The position numbers and the translations under genes were made by a program. A stretch of 36,263 bases of DNA from Lachnospiraceae bacterium (GTDB lineage: Bacteria > Bacillota > Clostridia > Lachnospirales > Lachnospiraceae). Positions 1-6,705 of the stretch are shown piece after piece. Positions within the stretch are counted from its first letter, which is position 1. The number at the start of each line of letters is the position of its first letter. The DNA lies in the NCBI GenBank assembly GCA_011959105.1, contig BLLU01000298.1:1-36263 (forward strand). The letters run 5' to 3'. The notes under the pieces were generated by a model. It was given only the letters and a program-made list of their open reading frames with translations. It searched no databases and was not told where the DNA came from.

Positions 1-2
1 AC

Positions 3-68
3 CGTATACGGAAGTATGGATTTGCCTTCTGCGGAAAAGAGGTGCTGATCGGCGCGGCAAACCCCTGA
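3..68 (+). CDS. C-terminal tail of an upstream gene (partial)
   Basis: An open frame enters from the left edge and ends with TGA at 66-68, giving about 21 residues that finish ...EVLIGAANP. The other two forward frames are less protein-like, and a strong hairpin follows 35 bases downstream, as expected after a gene end. There is too little sequence to name a family, and the reading frame itself is an inference. Confidence 0.4.
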   Translation, partial: RIRKYGFAFCGKEVLIGAANP

Positions 69-103
69 TCCGAATAGAATCAAATGCCGGGGCGGCTGTA
101 GGG

Positions 104-138
104 AAAGGCTGCTGCATGGAATCCATGCAGCAGCCTTT
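104..138. terminator. Bidirectional intrinsic terminator hairpin
   Basis: AAAGGCTGCTGCATGGA at 104-120 is matched perfectly by its reverse complement at 122-138, giving a GC-rich stem that folds around a short GGAATCC-type loop. The arm ends are A-rich on one side and T-rich on the other, so it can serve both the gene ending at 68 (+) and the convergent gene ending at 159 (-). Confidence 0.8.
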
Positions 139-158
139 CTGTTTTCGGCGTAAAATGC

Positions 159-1502
159 CTATTCTGTTTCCTTCTTTGCAAAGAAGCCATCGATACATTT
201 CTTGATCTCTTCGTCCGGCATGGTCTTTAACAGATAGCCTTCCGGTTTCAGTGCCATAACGTTCCTGACGCTCTCCCGGTCTCCCCGGCCCGTGAGGAAG
301 ATCACGGGGATGTCGGCGGTCTCTTTTTCCGAACGGATCATCTCCAGAGCCTGTCTGCCGTCGCAAACCGGCATTTCGTAATCCAGTACGATCAGGTCCG
401 GTCGGTTCACCGTCAGGCTCTGGATGGCGGAAATGCTGGAACTGGCCTCCGATACCTTGTAGTTCCCGGTGAGCAGCTTGACGATTCTGGCCCGCATAAA
501 GTCGGAGTCGTCCACCACCAGGATTTTTTTCCGCTCCTTGCTCAGGAAATCGTTGATGGCGTCCATGGCGTTGTTGGGGTCGATGTTGGATACAATCTTG
601 CCCCGCATGGATTCGGAGGTGGAAGCGCAGAAAGCAAAATAGCCTTCCCCCGTGTCAAAAAGCAGACTGCAGGAGGGATTGTTGCGCGCAAAGGAATCCA
701 CAAGCTGCTCATAGGTCAGCAGGGATTCTTTTTCCAGTTCGAACAGGTCGATGGAGGGAAAACTTTCCCTGATGCGCTCCAGGAACTGCCGTGAAATGTA
801 TCGGGTGACGTTGATCACCATATCATCCACCCTGGAATACTGGGTGTTGAGAATGTCGCTGATGATCTTCAGCAGCAGCGCCTCCTCAAAGACCAGCGTG
901 ATTTCCCATTTTTCTTTTTTCTGGCTGCAATAGATGAAGCGGCAGCATATCACTTTCCCGAAATTCTCCCCGAAGTACTGATCGCTGATCATCTTTGCCT
1001 TCAGGTGGAAGATATCGTCCACCAGCTGAACGATGGACTGCCCCAGAGCGTCCTTTTCTTCCTCATGGGGAATGTCAACCCATTTGCTGCTGACTTTTCC
1101 CGTGATCGCCAGATCCTCCGTCTGGGTATGGGCCACCACCCAGCCGATGCATACGCCCAGGAAATGACGTATGGACTCCAGCGAGTACTGTGTCTCCTCC
1201 ATCTCCTTCTCCAAAGCCGGGAGCGTATTGTTGCGGAAGCTGTCATGCAGGCGCTTATGTACCTCGTACTCACTGTAGCCTATAGAACGCATGTATTCTT
1301 CCTCGTGATCGAAATGCTCCGTTGTATGATTTCTTAAATATTTGGCGCCTTCCCGGCATACCCACTCACTTTTCTCTTCGTTTTCGCTGATTTTTAGCAG
1401 CTTATTCATGGTTGAAAAAAGCATCTTGTGTTCCCGGTCAATAAAATCCACGCCGATTTTGTAGCTGTCACGCCATACTATTTGATCCACACTGCCTCCC
1501 AT
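159..1502 (-). CDS. Bacteriohemerythrin / CheX-like / response-regulator receiver fusion protein
   Basis: Three-part signalling protein of up to 447 aa. Residues about 5-140 are a bacteriohemerythrin domain, a di-iron O2-binding fold, with the full ligand set visible: H25, H63, E67, H82, H86, H125 and D130. Residues about 160-320 resemble CheX/CheC-type phosphatase-associated domains, but this match is weak. Residues 326-447 are a receiver domain with acidic pair D331/D332, phospho-acceptor D374, T404 and K426. It has no membrane segment or output domain, so it is probably a cytoplasmic oxygen-responsive phospho-relay component or sink. The ATG at 1502 has no good ribosome site. A GTG at 1490 sits just after GGGAGG and may be the true start, at which point the protein begins VDQIVW as hemerythrins usually do. 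Codons for residues around 76-84 contain one copy of a 25-bp inverted repeat shared with the leader of the next gene. Confidence 0.88.
   Translation of the reverse strand: MGGSVDQIVWRDSYKIGVDFIDREHKMLFSTMNKLLKISENEEKSEWVCREGAKYLRNHTTEHFDHEEEYMRSIGYSEYEVHKRLHDSFRNNTLPALEKEMEETQYSLESIRHFLGVCIGWVVAHTQTEDLAITGKVSSKWVDIPHEEEKDALGQSIVQLVDDIFHLKAKMISDQYFGENFGKVICCRFIYCSQKKEKWEITLVFEEALLLKIISDILNTQYSRVDDMVINVTRYISRQFLERIRESFPSIDLFELEKESLLTYEQLVDSFARNNPSCSLLFDTGEGYFAFCASTSESMRGKIVSNIDPNNAMDAINDFLSKERKKILVVDDSDFMRARIVKLLTGNYKVSEASSSISAIQSLTVNRPDLIVLDYEMPVCDGRQALEMIRSEKETADIPVIFLTGRGDRESVRNVMALKPEGYLLKTMPDEEIKKCIDGFFAKKETE
1253..1277 (-). repeat. 25-bp inverted repeat, left copy
   Basis: The stretch starting GCTTATGTACCT and ending ACTCACTGTA is the exact reverse complement of 1791-1815; the match breaks at both flanks. 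It lies inside the hemerythrin coding region, encoding the YSEYEVHK segment that contains iron ligand H82. The copies are inverted and 513 bp apart, enclosing the hemerythrin start and the promoters of both divergent genes. Confidence 0.9.
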
Positions 1503-1571
1503 CTGCCTGCCTGGGGGGATACCTGACCTTTCGTCCCTCCTCGCAGCAAAGCACCATTTTTTTCAGCATCT

Positions 1572-1600
1572 ATTATAGCACTTCCCGGCTTTTTTGACCA
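1572..1600 (-). promoter_or_regulatory. Sigma-A-like extended -10 promoter for the hemerythrin protein
   Basis: On the minus strand, TGGTCA (1600-1595) is followed after 17 bp by TATAAT (1577-1572), which is preceded by TGC, an extended -10 element. Transcription would start near 1565, leaving a leader of about 65-75 nt. Confidence 0.7.
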
Positions 1601-1752
1601 TCCATAATTTGATCGGAAATTTCAGATTGTGGCAAGTGATGCGGAACCGTGAAAAACGGGTAGAAGAATTGAGAAATTTGACGGTTGACAGTGAAGAGAA
1701 GGAATGTGGGAAAAATTGACGGACTGGCCGGGCAAAAAAGCAGAGAAAGCGG

Positions 1753-1781
1753 TTGCCAAAGGGAACGGAAAACTTTACAAT
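1753..1781 (+). promoter_or_regulatory. Sigma-A-like promoter for the desulfidase-like gene
   Basis: TTGCCA at 1753-1758 and TACAAT at 1776-1781 are separated by exactly 17 bp. Transcription from about 1788 would begin almost at the first base of the 25-bp repeat, so nearly the whole leader of about 43 nt consists of that repeat plus the ribosome binding site. Confidence 0.65.
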
Positions 1782-1790
1782 AGGGGTAGT

Positions 1791-1815
1791 TACAGTGAGT
1801 ACGAGGTACATAAGC
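1791..1815 (+). repeat. 25-bp inverted repeat, right copy (in the desulfidase leader)
   Basis: TACAGTGAGTACGAG... at 1791-1815 matches the complement of 1253-1277 over 25 of 25 bases. On the transcripts of both genes the repeat reads in the same sense. The two RNAs would therefore not pair with each other here, but could share a binding factor. At DNA level the copies are inverted. Confidence 0.9.
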
Positions 1816-1830
1816 AGGGAGGAGATACGG

Positions 1831-3126
1831 ATGGATAAGGCATTGACGGAGAATTACATAGCGCTTCTCAGAGAGGAATTGATCCCTGCGATGGGCTGCA
1901 CCGAGCCCATCGCGCTGGCCTATGGGGCGTCCATCGCCCGGCAGGTGCTGGGGCAGCTGCCCCGGCGCACCAGGGTGGTGGTGAGCGGCAATATTATCAA
2001 GAATGTGAAGAGCGTCATTGTCCCCCACACCGGAGGGATGCGGGGCATTGAGGCGGCGGTGGCCGCAGGGCTGGTGGCGGGGGCCGCCGAGGACGGACTG
2101 GAGGTATTGTCCAGGATTTCCGAAGAGCAGGTAGAGGCCATTGGGGCATATTATGAGGAGGCGGAAATCACGGTGGAGCAGTCCTCTTCGGACCGGGTCT
2201 TTGAGATAGACCTGACTGCGGAGGCGGAGGGGCATGCGGCCCGGGTGTGGATCACGGATCATCACACCCATGTGGCCCGGGTGAGCAGGGACGAGGAAAC
2301 GCTGTATCAGGGAGACCTGCCTTGTTCAGAGGCAAGCGCGGCGGACCGAAGCCAGCTCTCTGTGGAGCGGATCGTGGAGTTTGCGGAGACGGCGGATCTG
2401 GAGCCTGTGAAAGAACTGCTGGACCGCCAGATCGAGTATAATACCGCCATTGCAAAAGAAGGACTGACGGGGAAATACGGAGCGGGCATTGGCAGAGTGC
2501 TGATGCTCTCTTACGGGGACAATGTCAGCAACCGGGCCAAAGCCTGGGCGGCGGCGGGTTCCGACGCCCGGATGAACGGGTGTGAACTGCCGGTGGTGAT
2601 CAACTCCGGCAGCGGCAACCAGGGTCTGACGGCCTCTCTGCCCGTGATTGTCTACGCCAGAGAACTGGGGGTATCCCGGGAGACGCTGTACAGGGCCCTG
2701 CTGGTGTCCAATCTGGTGACCATCCATTTAAAGACTGGCATCGGCTGTCTTTCCGCTTACTGCGGAGCCACCAGCGCCGGGTGCGGAGCCGGGGCGGGAG
2801 TGACCTATCTGTACGGAGGGCGTTTTGAAGAGATCGCCCATACGGTGGTCAACGCCGTGGCCATCAATTCCGGCGTGGTCTGCGACGGAGCCAAGGCAAG
2901 CTGCGCCGCCAAGATCGCCTCCGCCGTGGAGGCGGGGCTGCTGGGAATGCAGATGTATATGCATGGACGGCAGTTCCTGGGGGGAGACGGCATCGTGACC
3001 AAGGGGGTGGAGGCCACCATCCGCAATGTTTCGGAACTGGCCAGAGAGGGAATGCGGGAGACGGACCGGGAGATTCTGCGGATTATGCTGGAATGCTCCG
3101 GAGGGACTGACGCCTGTTCCGACTAG
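1831..3126 (+). CDS. L-cysteine desulfidase / L-serine dehydratase alpha-type enzyme (UPF0597, CyuA-like)
   Basis: A 431-aa cytosolic enzyme of the UPF0597 / serine dehydratase alpha-chain superfamily. Known members (E. coli CyuA/YhaM, archaeal CdsB) use an oxygen-sensitive [4Fe-4S] cluster to split L-cysteine into pyruvate, sulfide and ammonia. Visible family hallmarks are MGCTEPIALAYG with C23 near the N-terminus, SGNIIKNVKS, INSGSGNQGL in the middle, and a Cys-rich GIGCLSAYCGATSAGCG stretch that could supply cluster ligands. The start is the ATG at 1831, because AGGGAGGAG lies 6 bases upstream; an in-frame upstream extension overlaps the promoter and was rejected. No beta subunit or transporter is adjacent. 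The TAG stop overlaps the stop of the convergent diguanylate cyclase gene. Substrate choice between cysteine and serine cannot be decided from sequence alone. Confidence 0.9.
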   Translation: MDKALTENYIALLREELIPAMGCTEPIALAYGASIARQVLGQLPRRTRVVVSGNIIKNVKSVIVPHTGGMRGIEAAVAAGLVAGAAEDGLEVLSRISEEQVEAIGAYYEEAEITVEQSSSDRVFEIDLTAEAEGHAARVWITDHHTHVARVSRDEETLYQGDLPCSEASAADRSQLSVERIVEFAETADLEPVKELLDRQIEYNTAIAKEGLTGKYGAGIGRVLMLSYGDNVSNRAKAWAAAGSDARMNGCELPVVINSGSGNQGLTASLPVIVYARELGVSRETLYRALLVSNLVTIHLKTGIGCLSAYCGATSAGCGAGAGVTYLYGGRFEEIAHTVVNAVAINSGVVCDGAKASCAAKIASAVEAGLLGMQMYMHGRQFLGGDGIVTKGVEATIRNVSELAREGMRETDREILRIMLECSGGTDACSD

Positions 3127-4970
3127 AGGTTTTCCCTTTCTCTTTTTCTGGCTTTCTTAATCTCATACATGCGGCGGTCCGCCTCCTGCACCAACTGCTC
3201 CAGGGTGGATCCTGCATCCTCGTTCCAGACATGACCTATGCTGGCGGTGAGGGGAAAAGGCATCCGATGAAGTTCGCTGTACTGCGCAAGCCACAATTCC
3301 ATCTGCGCTTCCAGCGAGAGGAGGCCGGCCTCGTCCACATACGGCCCCACCGCCAGAAATTCGTCTCCTCCCATGCGCACCTTGATGGGCGCCTGGGACA
3401 ACACTGCCTTCATGGCTTCCGCCACCCCCTTGATGGCCAGATCTCCCATGTCATGTCCGTACTGGTCATTGAAAGTCTTTAAATTATCCACATCCAGAAA
3501 CATCATATAGATCCGTCCCTGCTGTTTTCGGAAATAGTTTTTCGCCAGATCTTCGTAGCCGAAGCGGTTGTACAGCCCGGTGAGCTGATCCCGGACATAT
3601 AGCCGCCGAAGCTGCAGGTTCATCTGCTGGAGTTTCTTCTGCTGCCAGATCAGGGACAGGGTCAGAGAAAGATTGTCCACAAACTTTCTGTGTTTATCGT
3701 AGGGGATCAGGTCTTTGTTGTAAGGAATTACGCAGTATCCCAGACTGATAGACTGAAAATGCAGGGGTGAAAAAAGGAGTATCTGATAATCGTCCCGGGC
3801 ATTCCAGGAGTCCGGCGTCAGGGAGGTAAGGCGGTCCGGGCCCTGGTCGGTGTAGGCCTGGGGCATGGATGCTTCCGGCATCCGCGCCCCCTCTCCCTCG
3901 GAGACATTGCTTTCCTCCCAGTCGGGCTGCAGGCACAGAGCCAGGGCGTCCAGTTCCAGCAGTTTGCAGCATTGCTCCAGGGCCTCCGGCATCTGGGGGC
4001 CGATGCTGGTACTGCAGAGTAACTGCTGGCTGGCAAAATGCAGTTCATTGTGGTGTTCGTTTGTCTTTTTTTCCCGGTACATATACTGCAGAATCTGTCC
4101 GTTATCATGGGCGTGGCTGTGACAGCCGCAGCTTTCATTAAACACGCAGAATCCCTTTGTGTAATAGTTCCTGCCTTCGGAGGTACCGTCAATCATATCC
4201 AACAGTCTGGTGATACTGTCATGGCCCAACTGTACCCAGCCCCGGTTGACACTGGTGATGGAGGGAGAGTAGATCTCTCCCTCCTCGGAATTGTCAAAAC
4301 CGCTGATCCGAAAGTCTTTGGGGGCATAATATCCGTCCCGCTGGGCCGCCACCAGATAGCCCAGAGCCATGTTGTCGTTGGCGCAGAGCACGGCGTCGGG
4401 CAGATGCAGTCCCAGTTGTTTCCAGTGTTCGTAGGCTTTTTCTCCGTCGGAGTGGAGAAAACTCATATGCAGCGTCTGTCCGGGGGCAAGCGGGAGGCGG
4501 TGTTTCGCCAGACAGTCCCGGAAGGCGGTGTAGCGCTTCTGATTTTCTTCATTGGCCTCCGGGCCTCCCAGATAGTTCAGCTTTCTGCAGCCGTGAACGG
4601 TGATCATATGCTCCGTCATCTGATAAAACATCTGGTAATTGTCAATGCCGATACAGGGCTGGTCCATAAATTGCTGATCAATGCTCAGGACTTTGCGGCC
4701 ATGCTGCAGATAGGAAGTAATCATACGGTTGATATGAGGGGTCTCTCCCACACTGTTTACGGCCACCAGCATGCCGTCATATTCCCGGGGGGAGGGGAGC
4801 TGAAAAATGCCCTGCTCCATCCGGCCGTATTCCGAACCGTTCGCAACATGGTAGGCATTAAATATATGTAAGCGGATATCCGTGCCCCGGATGCGCTCCA
4901 GAATACCCTGGATCAGGCTGTCAATATACAGGATATTCCAGGTGCTGGTTATCATCAGTATTTTTCTCAT
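3123..4970 (-). CDS. LacI-type sugar-sensor diguanylate cyclase (GGDEF)
   Basis: A 615-aa protein. Residues 1 to about 290 are a LacI/GalR-like periplasmic-binding fold (MRKILMITST start, GFDNSEEGEIY and SITSVNRG motifs) but without the usual N-terminal helix-turn-helix and without a signal peptide, so ligand sensing should be cytoplasmic. A linker region (about 310-460) with a short coiled stretch precedes a GGDEF domain with intact GGDEF at 534-538 and substrate-site residues FLDVDNLKTFND. No RxxD inhibitory site is seen in the usual place. The expected product is cyclic di-GMP in response to a small ligand, perhaps a sugar. The start at 4970 is chosen because AGGAGG lies a few bases upstream; a longer open frame runs back into the divergent gene and lacks a ribosome site. 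Confidence 0.9.
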   Translation of the reverse strand: MRKILMITSTWNILYIDSLIQGILERIRGTDIRLHIFNAYHVANGSEYGRMEQGIFQLPSPREYDGMLVAVNSVGETPHINRMITSYLQHGRKVLSIDQQFMDQPCIGIDNYQMFYQMTEHMITVHGCRKLNYLGGPEANEENQKRYTAFRDCLAKHRLPLAPGQTLHMSFLHSDGEKAYEHWKQLGLHLPDAVLCANDNMALGYLVAAQRDGYYAPKDFRISGFDNSEEGEIYSPSITSVNRGWVQLGHDSITRLLDMIDGTSEGRNYYTKGFCVFNESCGCHSHAHDNGQILQYMYREKKTNEHHNELHFASQQLLCSTSIGPQMPEALEQCCKLLELDALALCLQPDWEESNVSEGEGARMPEASMPQAYTDQGPDRLTSLTPDSWNARDDYQILLFSPLHFQSISLGYCVIPYNKDLIPYDKHRKFVDNLSLTLSLIWQQKKLQQMNLQLRRLYVRDQLTGLYNRFGYEDLAKNYFRKQQGRIYMMFLDVDNLKTFNDQYGHDMGDLAIKGVAEAMKAVLSQAPIKVRMGGDEFLAVGPYVDEAGLLSLEAQMELWLAQYSELHRMPFPLTASIGHVWNEDAGSTLEQLVQEADRRMYEIKKARKRERENL

Positions 4971-5018
4971 GGTATGCCTCCTGACAGGACGGTTACTTTT
5001 TACATTGCTGACAGGGAT

Positions 5019-5047
5019 ATTATAACATTGGTAAATAGGAGGGGCAA
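5019..5047 (-). promoter_or_regulatory. Promoter for the LacI-GGDEF gene
   Basis: On the minus strand, TTGCCC (5047-5042) is followed after 17 bp by TATAAT (5024-5019). The predicted start near 5012 gives a leader of about 42 nt that carries the AGGAGG site. Confidence 0.65.
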
Positions 5048-5087
5048 GGACTTGTTGCGCCGACGGGGAGAAATCTGTTCTTTTAGA

Positions 5088-5116
5088 TTGACAATAAGTA
5101 TTATTTGTATTATACT
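5088..5116 (+). promoter_or_regulatory. Strong sigma-A-like promoter of the gntR operon
   Basis: Consensus TTGACA at 5088-5093 and TATACT at 5111-5116 lie 17 bp apart. The spacer is exactly filled by the left arm of the operator palindrome, and the predicted start (about 5123) falls within the right arm. Confidence 0.85.
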
Positions 5117-5138
5117 GTGTAATACAAATAATACTTAT
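5094..5138. promoter_or_regulatory. GntR operator: perfect 19-bp inverted repeat
   Basis: ATAAGTATTATTTGTATTA (5094-5112) is repeated in perfect inverted form at 5120-5138 around a 7-bp centre (TACTGTG). It occupies the promoter spacer and the transcription start of the gntR gene, just upstream of its ribosome site (AAAGGAGGAGA, 5140-5150). This arrangement is what one expects of autorepression by YtrA-type GntR proteins. It could also form an RNA hairpin, but without a following U-run it does not look like a terminator. Confidence 0.85.
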
Positions 5139-5157
5139 GAAAGGAGGAGAATCAGCC

Positions 5158-5535
5158 ATGTTGATCCAATTAAACAACGGCAGTGAAATTCCCATTTATG
5201 TGCAGCTTCGCAACCAGATTGTGACCGGTATCGGCAGAGGTGATCTGAAAGAGGGGGAAAGGCTGCCCACCGTGCGGCAGCTGGCACAGGATGCGGAAGT
5301 CAATACCATGACGGTGAATAAGGCCTACCAGCTTCTGAAAACGGAGGGATTCATCACCATTGACCGCCGCCGGGGTGCCACCGTATCTCCGGTGCAGCAG
5401 AGTGACCGGCGCTATCGGGAGAAGCTGGAGGCGGAACTGGAACTGCTGTCTGCGGAGGCCCGGATGAAAGGAATGGAACAGACGGAGTTTCTGGAGTTGT
5501 GCGAGCGGGTATTTGCCGGAATGCAGCCCGCTTAG
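5158..5535 (+). CDS. GntR family transcriptional regulator, YtrA subfamily
   Basis: A 125-aa protein with an N-terminal winged helix-turn-helix (IPIYVQLRNQIVTGI, then LPTVRQLAQDAEVNTMTVNKAY and the wing GFITIDRRRGA, residues about 10-75) followed by a short helical tail, the size typical of the YtrA subgroup. These regulators usually repress their own operon, which contains membrane transport or stress proteins. The start at 5158 follows AAAGGAGGAGA; an ATG at 5137 is in frame but lies within the operator and lacks a ribosome site. The operator inside its promoter strongly suggests autoregulation. The next gene begins 37 bp downstream and is probably its co-transcribed target. The inducing signal is unknown. 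Confidence 0.93.
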   Translation: MLIQLNNGSEIPIYVQLRNQIVTGIGRGDLKEGERLPTVRQLAQDAEVNTMTVNKAYQLLKTEGFITIDRRRGATVSPVQQSDRRYREKLEAELELLSAEARMKGMEQTEFLELCERVFAGMQPA

Positions 5536-5572
5536 GAATGTATCTGCAGAAGATCGGATAAGGAGTGATAAA

Positions 5573-6667
5573 ATGGGAATCTTTTTGTTTATATCGTTTT
5601 TGTTTGCCGATTTGATCACATGCGGGGCCTGTAAGATGGCCATACGGCAGATTTTTATCTATCAGAATGGGATATTGATGGGAGTTCATATTACCAAAGA
5701 GCAGACCGAGCATCCCCGGGTGAAGGCTCTCTGTGAGAAAAGCCGACGTTACTGGAATATCTATCAGAACAGCAATCTGGCGGCGGGAAGTCTGGTGTGC
5801 CTGCTGGCTTTTTTCAGCATGGAATGGATGACGCTGGTGTGGATTGTATGGTTTCTTCTCTATCTGGCGGGTATGCAGGTGCTGATGGTACTTCCTCTGC
5901 GCAGGATGTATCGGCTTAAGGAGGAGCAGGGCTGGATCCACGAAAAGACCCGCCGGACCGTGTACATCGACACGGAACTTTCGGCGCAGGCAGGAAGGCT
6001 GGCGCCGAAAGCACATTGGCATCTGCCGCTGTTGGCATTGGAACTGGGAGCCGCCGCAGTGCTGTATGTCCATGGGGCGGCACAAAGCGGATGGCCCGGG
6101 GAGAGGGCGGAATGGCTGGCGCTGGGCAGCGCAGCCATGGGCGTGACAGTCCTGACATGGGTGATGCATCTGTATCTGGCGGAGAAACGCAATGTGGTCT
6201 ACAGTCAGAGCAGCCAGGTCAATATAGCGGTGAACCGATTGGTTAAGCGTGCCTGGGCCACGGCGTTTCTGGGGGCTGACTGCTGGAACTGTGCTGCCTG
6301 GCTGTATCTGGTGCTGCGCAGGGATCAGGCGGGCGGCCTGGGGCAGGGGGACTGGTTTGTCTATGTAGCGCTGCAGCTTGCCGCCGCCGTGGCTGCTCTG
6401 CTGCCCTGGGGAAACCTGATCCGCAAAAAGAGGGAACTTCTGACGGCGGACGAACAGCCGGTGGAGGTGGACGACGATGTATACTGGAAAAACGGCTGGT
6501 ATGAGAATCCAGGGGATCCCCACCTGCTTGTGCCAAACCGGCTCTGCGATACCAACTACACCTTCAATATGGCCCGGCCGGCGGCCCGGTGGATTAACCT
6601 GGGAGTCACTCTGGTATTGGTGGGAAGCCTGGGATGGGCGGCTTGGATGATGATAGAGCGGCTGTAG
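5573..6667 (+). CDS. DUF1648/DUF5808-type multipass membrane protein
   Basis: A 364-aa protein with several hydrophobic segments: the N-terminus, a pair around residues 65-110, a pair around 140-195, one or two near 215-280, and one at the C-terminus. A conserved soluble stretch near residues 300-335 contains YENPGDPHLLVP, followed by TNYTFNMARP. That motif matches the DUF5808 signature (WK...NP.DPR..VPKR.G.G.T.NF..P). Such proteins are commonly paired with YtrA-type GntR regulators in Clostridia, sometimes beside SdpI-like immunity domains; their function is not established. Start ATG at 5573 follows AAGGAG (5560-5565). It forms a two-gene operon with the GntR gene. A role in envelope stress or self-protection is only an inference from the family's neighbours. 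Confidence 0.85.
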   Translation: MGIFLFISFLFADLITCGACKMAIRQIFIYQNGILMGVHITKEQTEHPRVKALCEKSRRYWNIYQNSNLAAGSLVCLLAFFSMEWMTLVWIVWFLLYLAGMQVLMVLPLRRMYRLKEEQGWIHEKTRRTVYIDTELSAQAGRLAPKAHWHLPLLALELGAAAVLYVHGAAQSGWPGERAEWLALGSAAMGVTVLTWVMHLYLAEKRNVVYSQSSQVNIAVNRLVKRAWATAFLGADCWNCAAWLYLVLRRDQAGGLGQGDWFVYVALQLAAAVAALLPWGNLIRKKRELLTADEQPVEVDDDVYWKNGWYENPGDPHLLVPNRLCDTNYTFNMARPAARWINLGVTLVLVGSLGWAAWMMIERL

Positions 6668-6705
6668 CGGACTGCCGCCGTAAATCCCGGGATGACCTGA
6701 GGCTG

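Larger units (their letters stand above)
1503..1830. other. Divergent intergenic region with two promoters and one repeat copy
   Basis: This 328-bp gap separates the hemerythrin protein (-) from the desulfidase-like enzyme (+). It holds a minus-strand promoter at 1572-1600, a plus-strand promoter at 1753-1781, the right copy of the 25-bp inverted repeat at 1791-1815, and the AGGGAGGAG ribosome site at 1816-1824. No RNA gene or conserved riboswitch fold was recognised. Confidence 0.7.

Noticed and set aside
1704..1838. 44-codon frame ending in an overlap with the desulfidase start and containing YSEYEVHK
   Set aside because: The predicted promoter lies inside it, so it would not be on the main transcript. 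Its similarity to hemerythrin comes only from the 25-bp repeat. It matters only for the inverted-state prediction.
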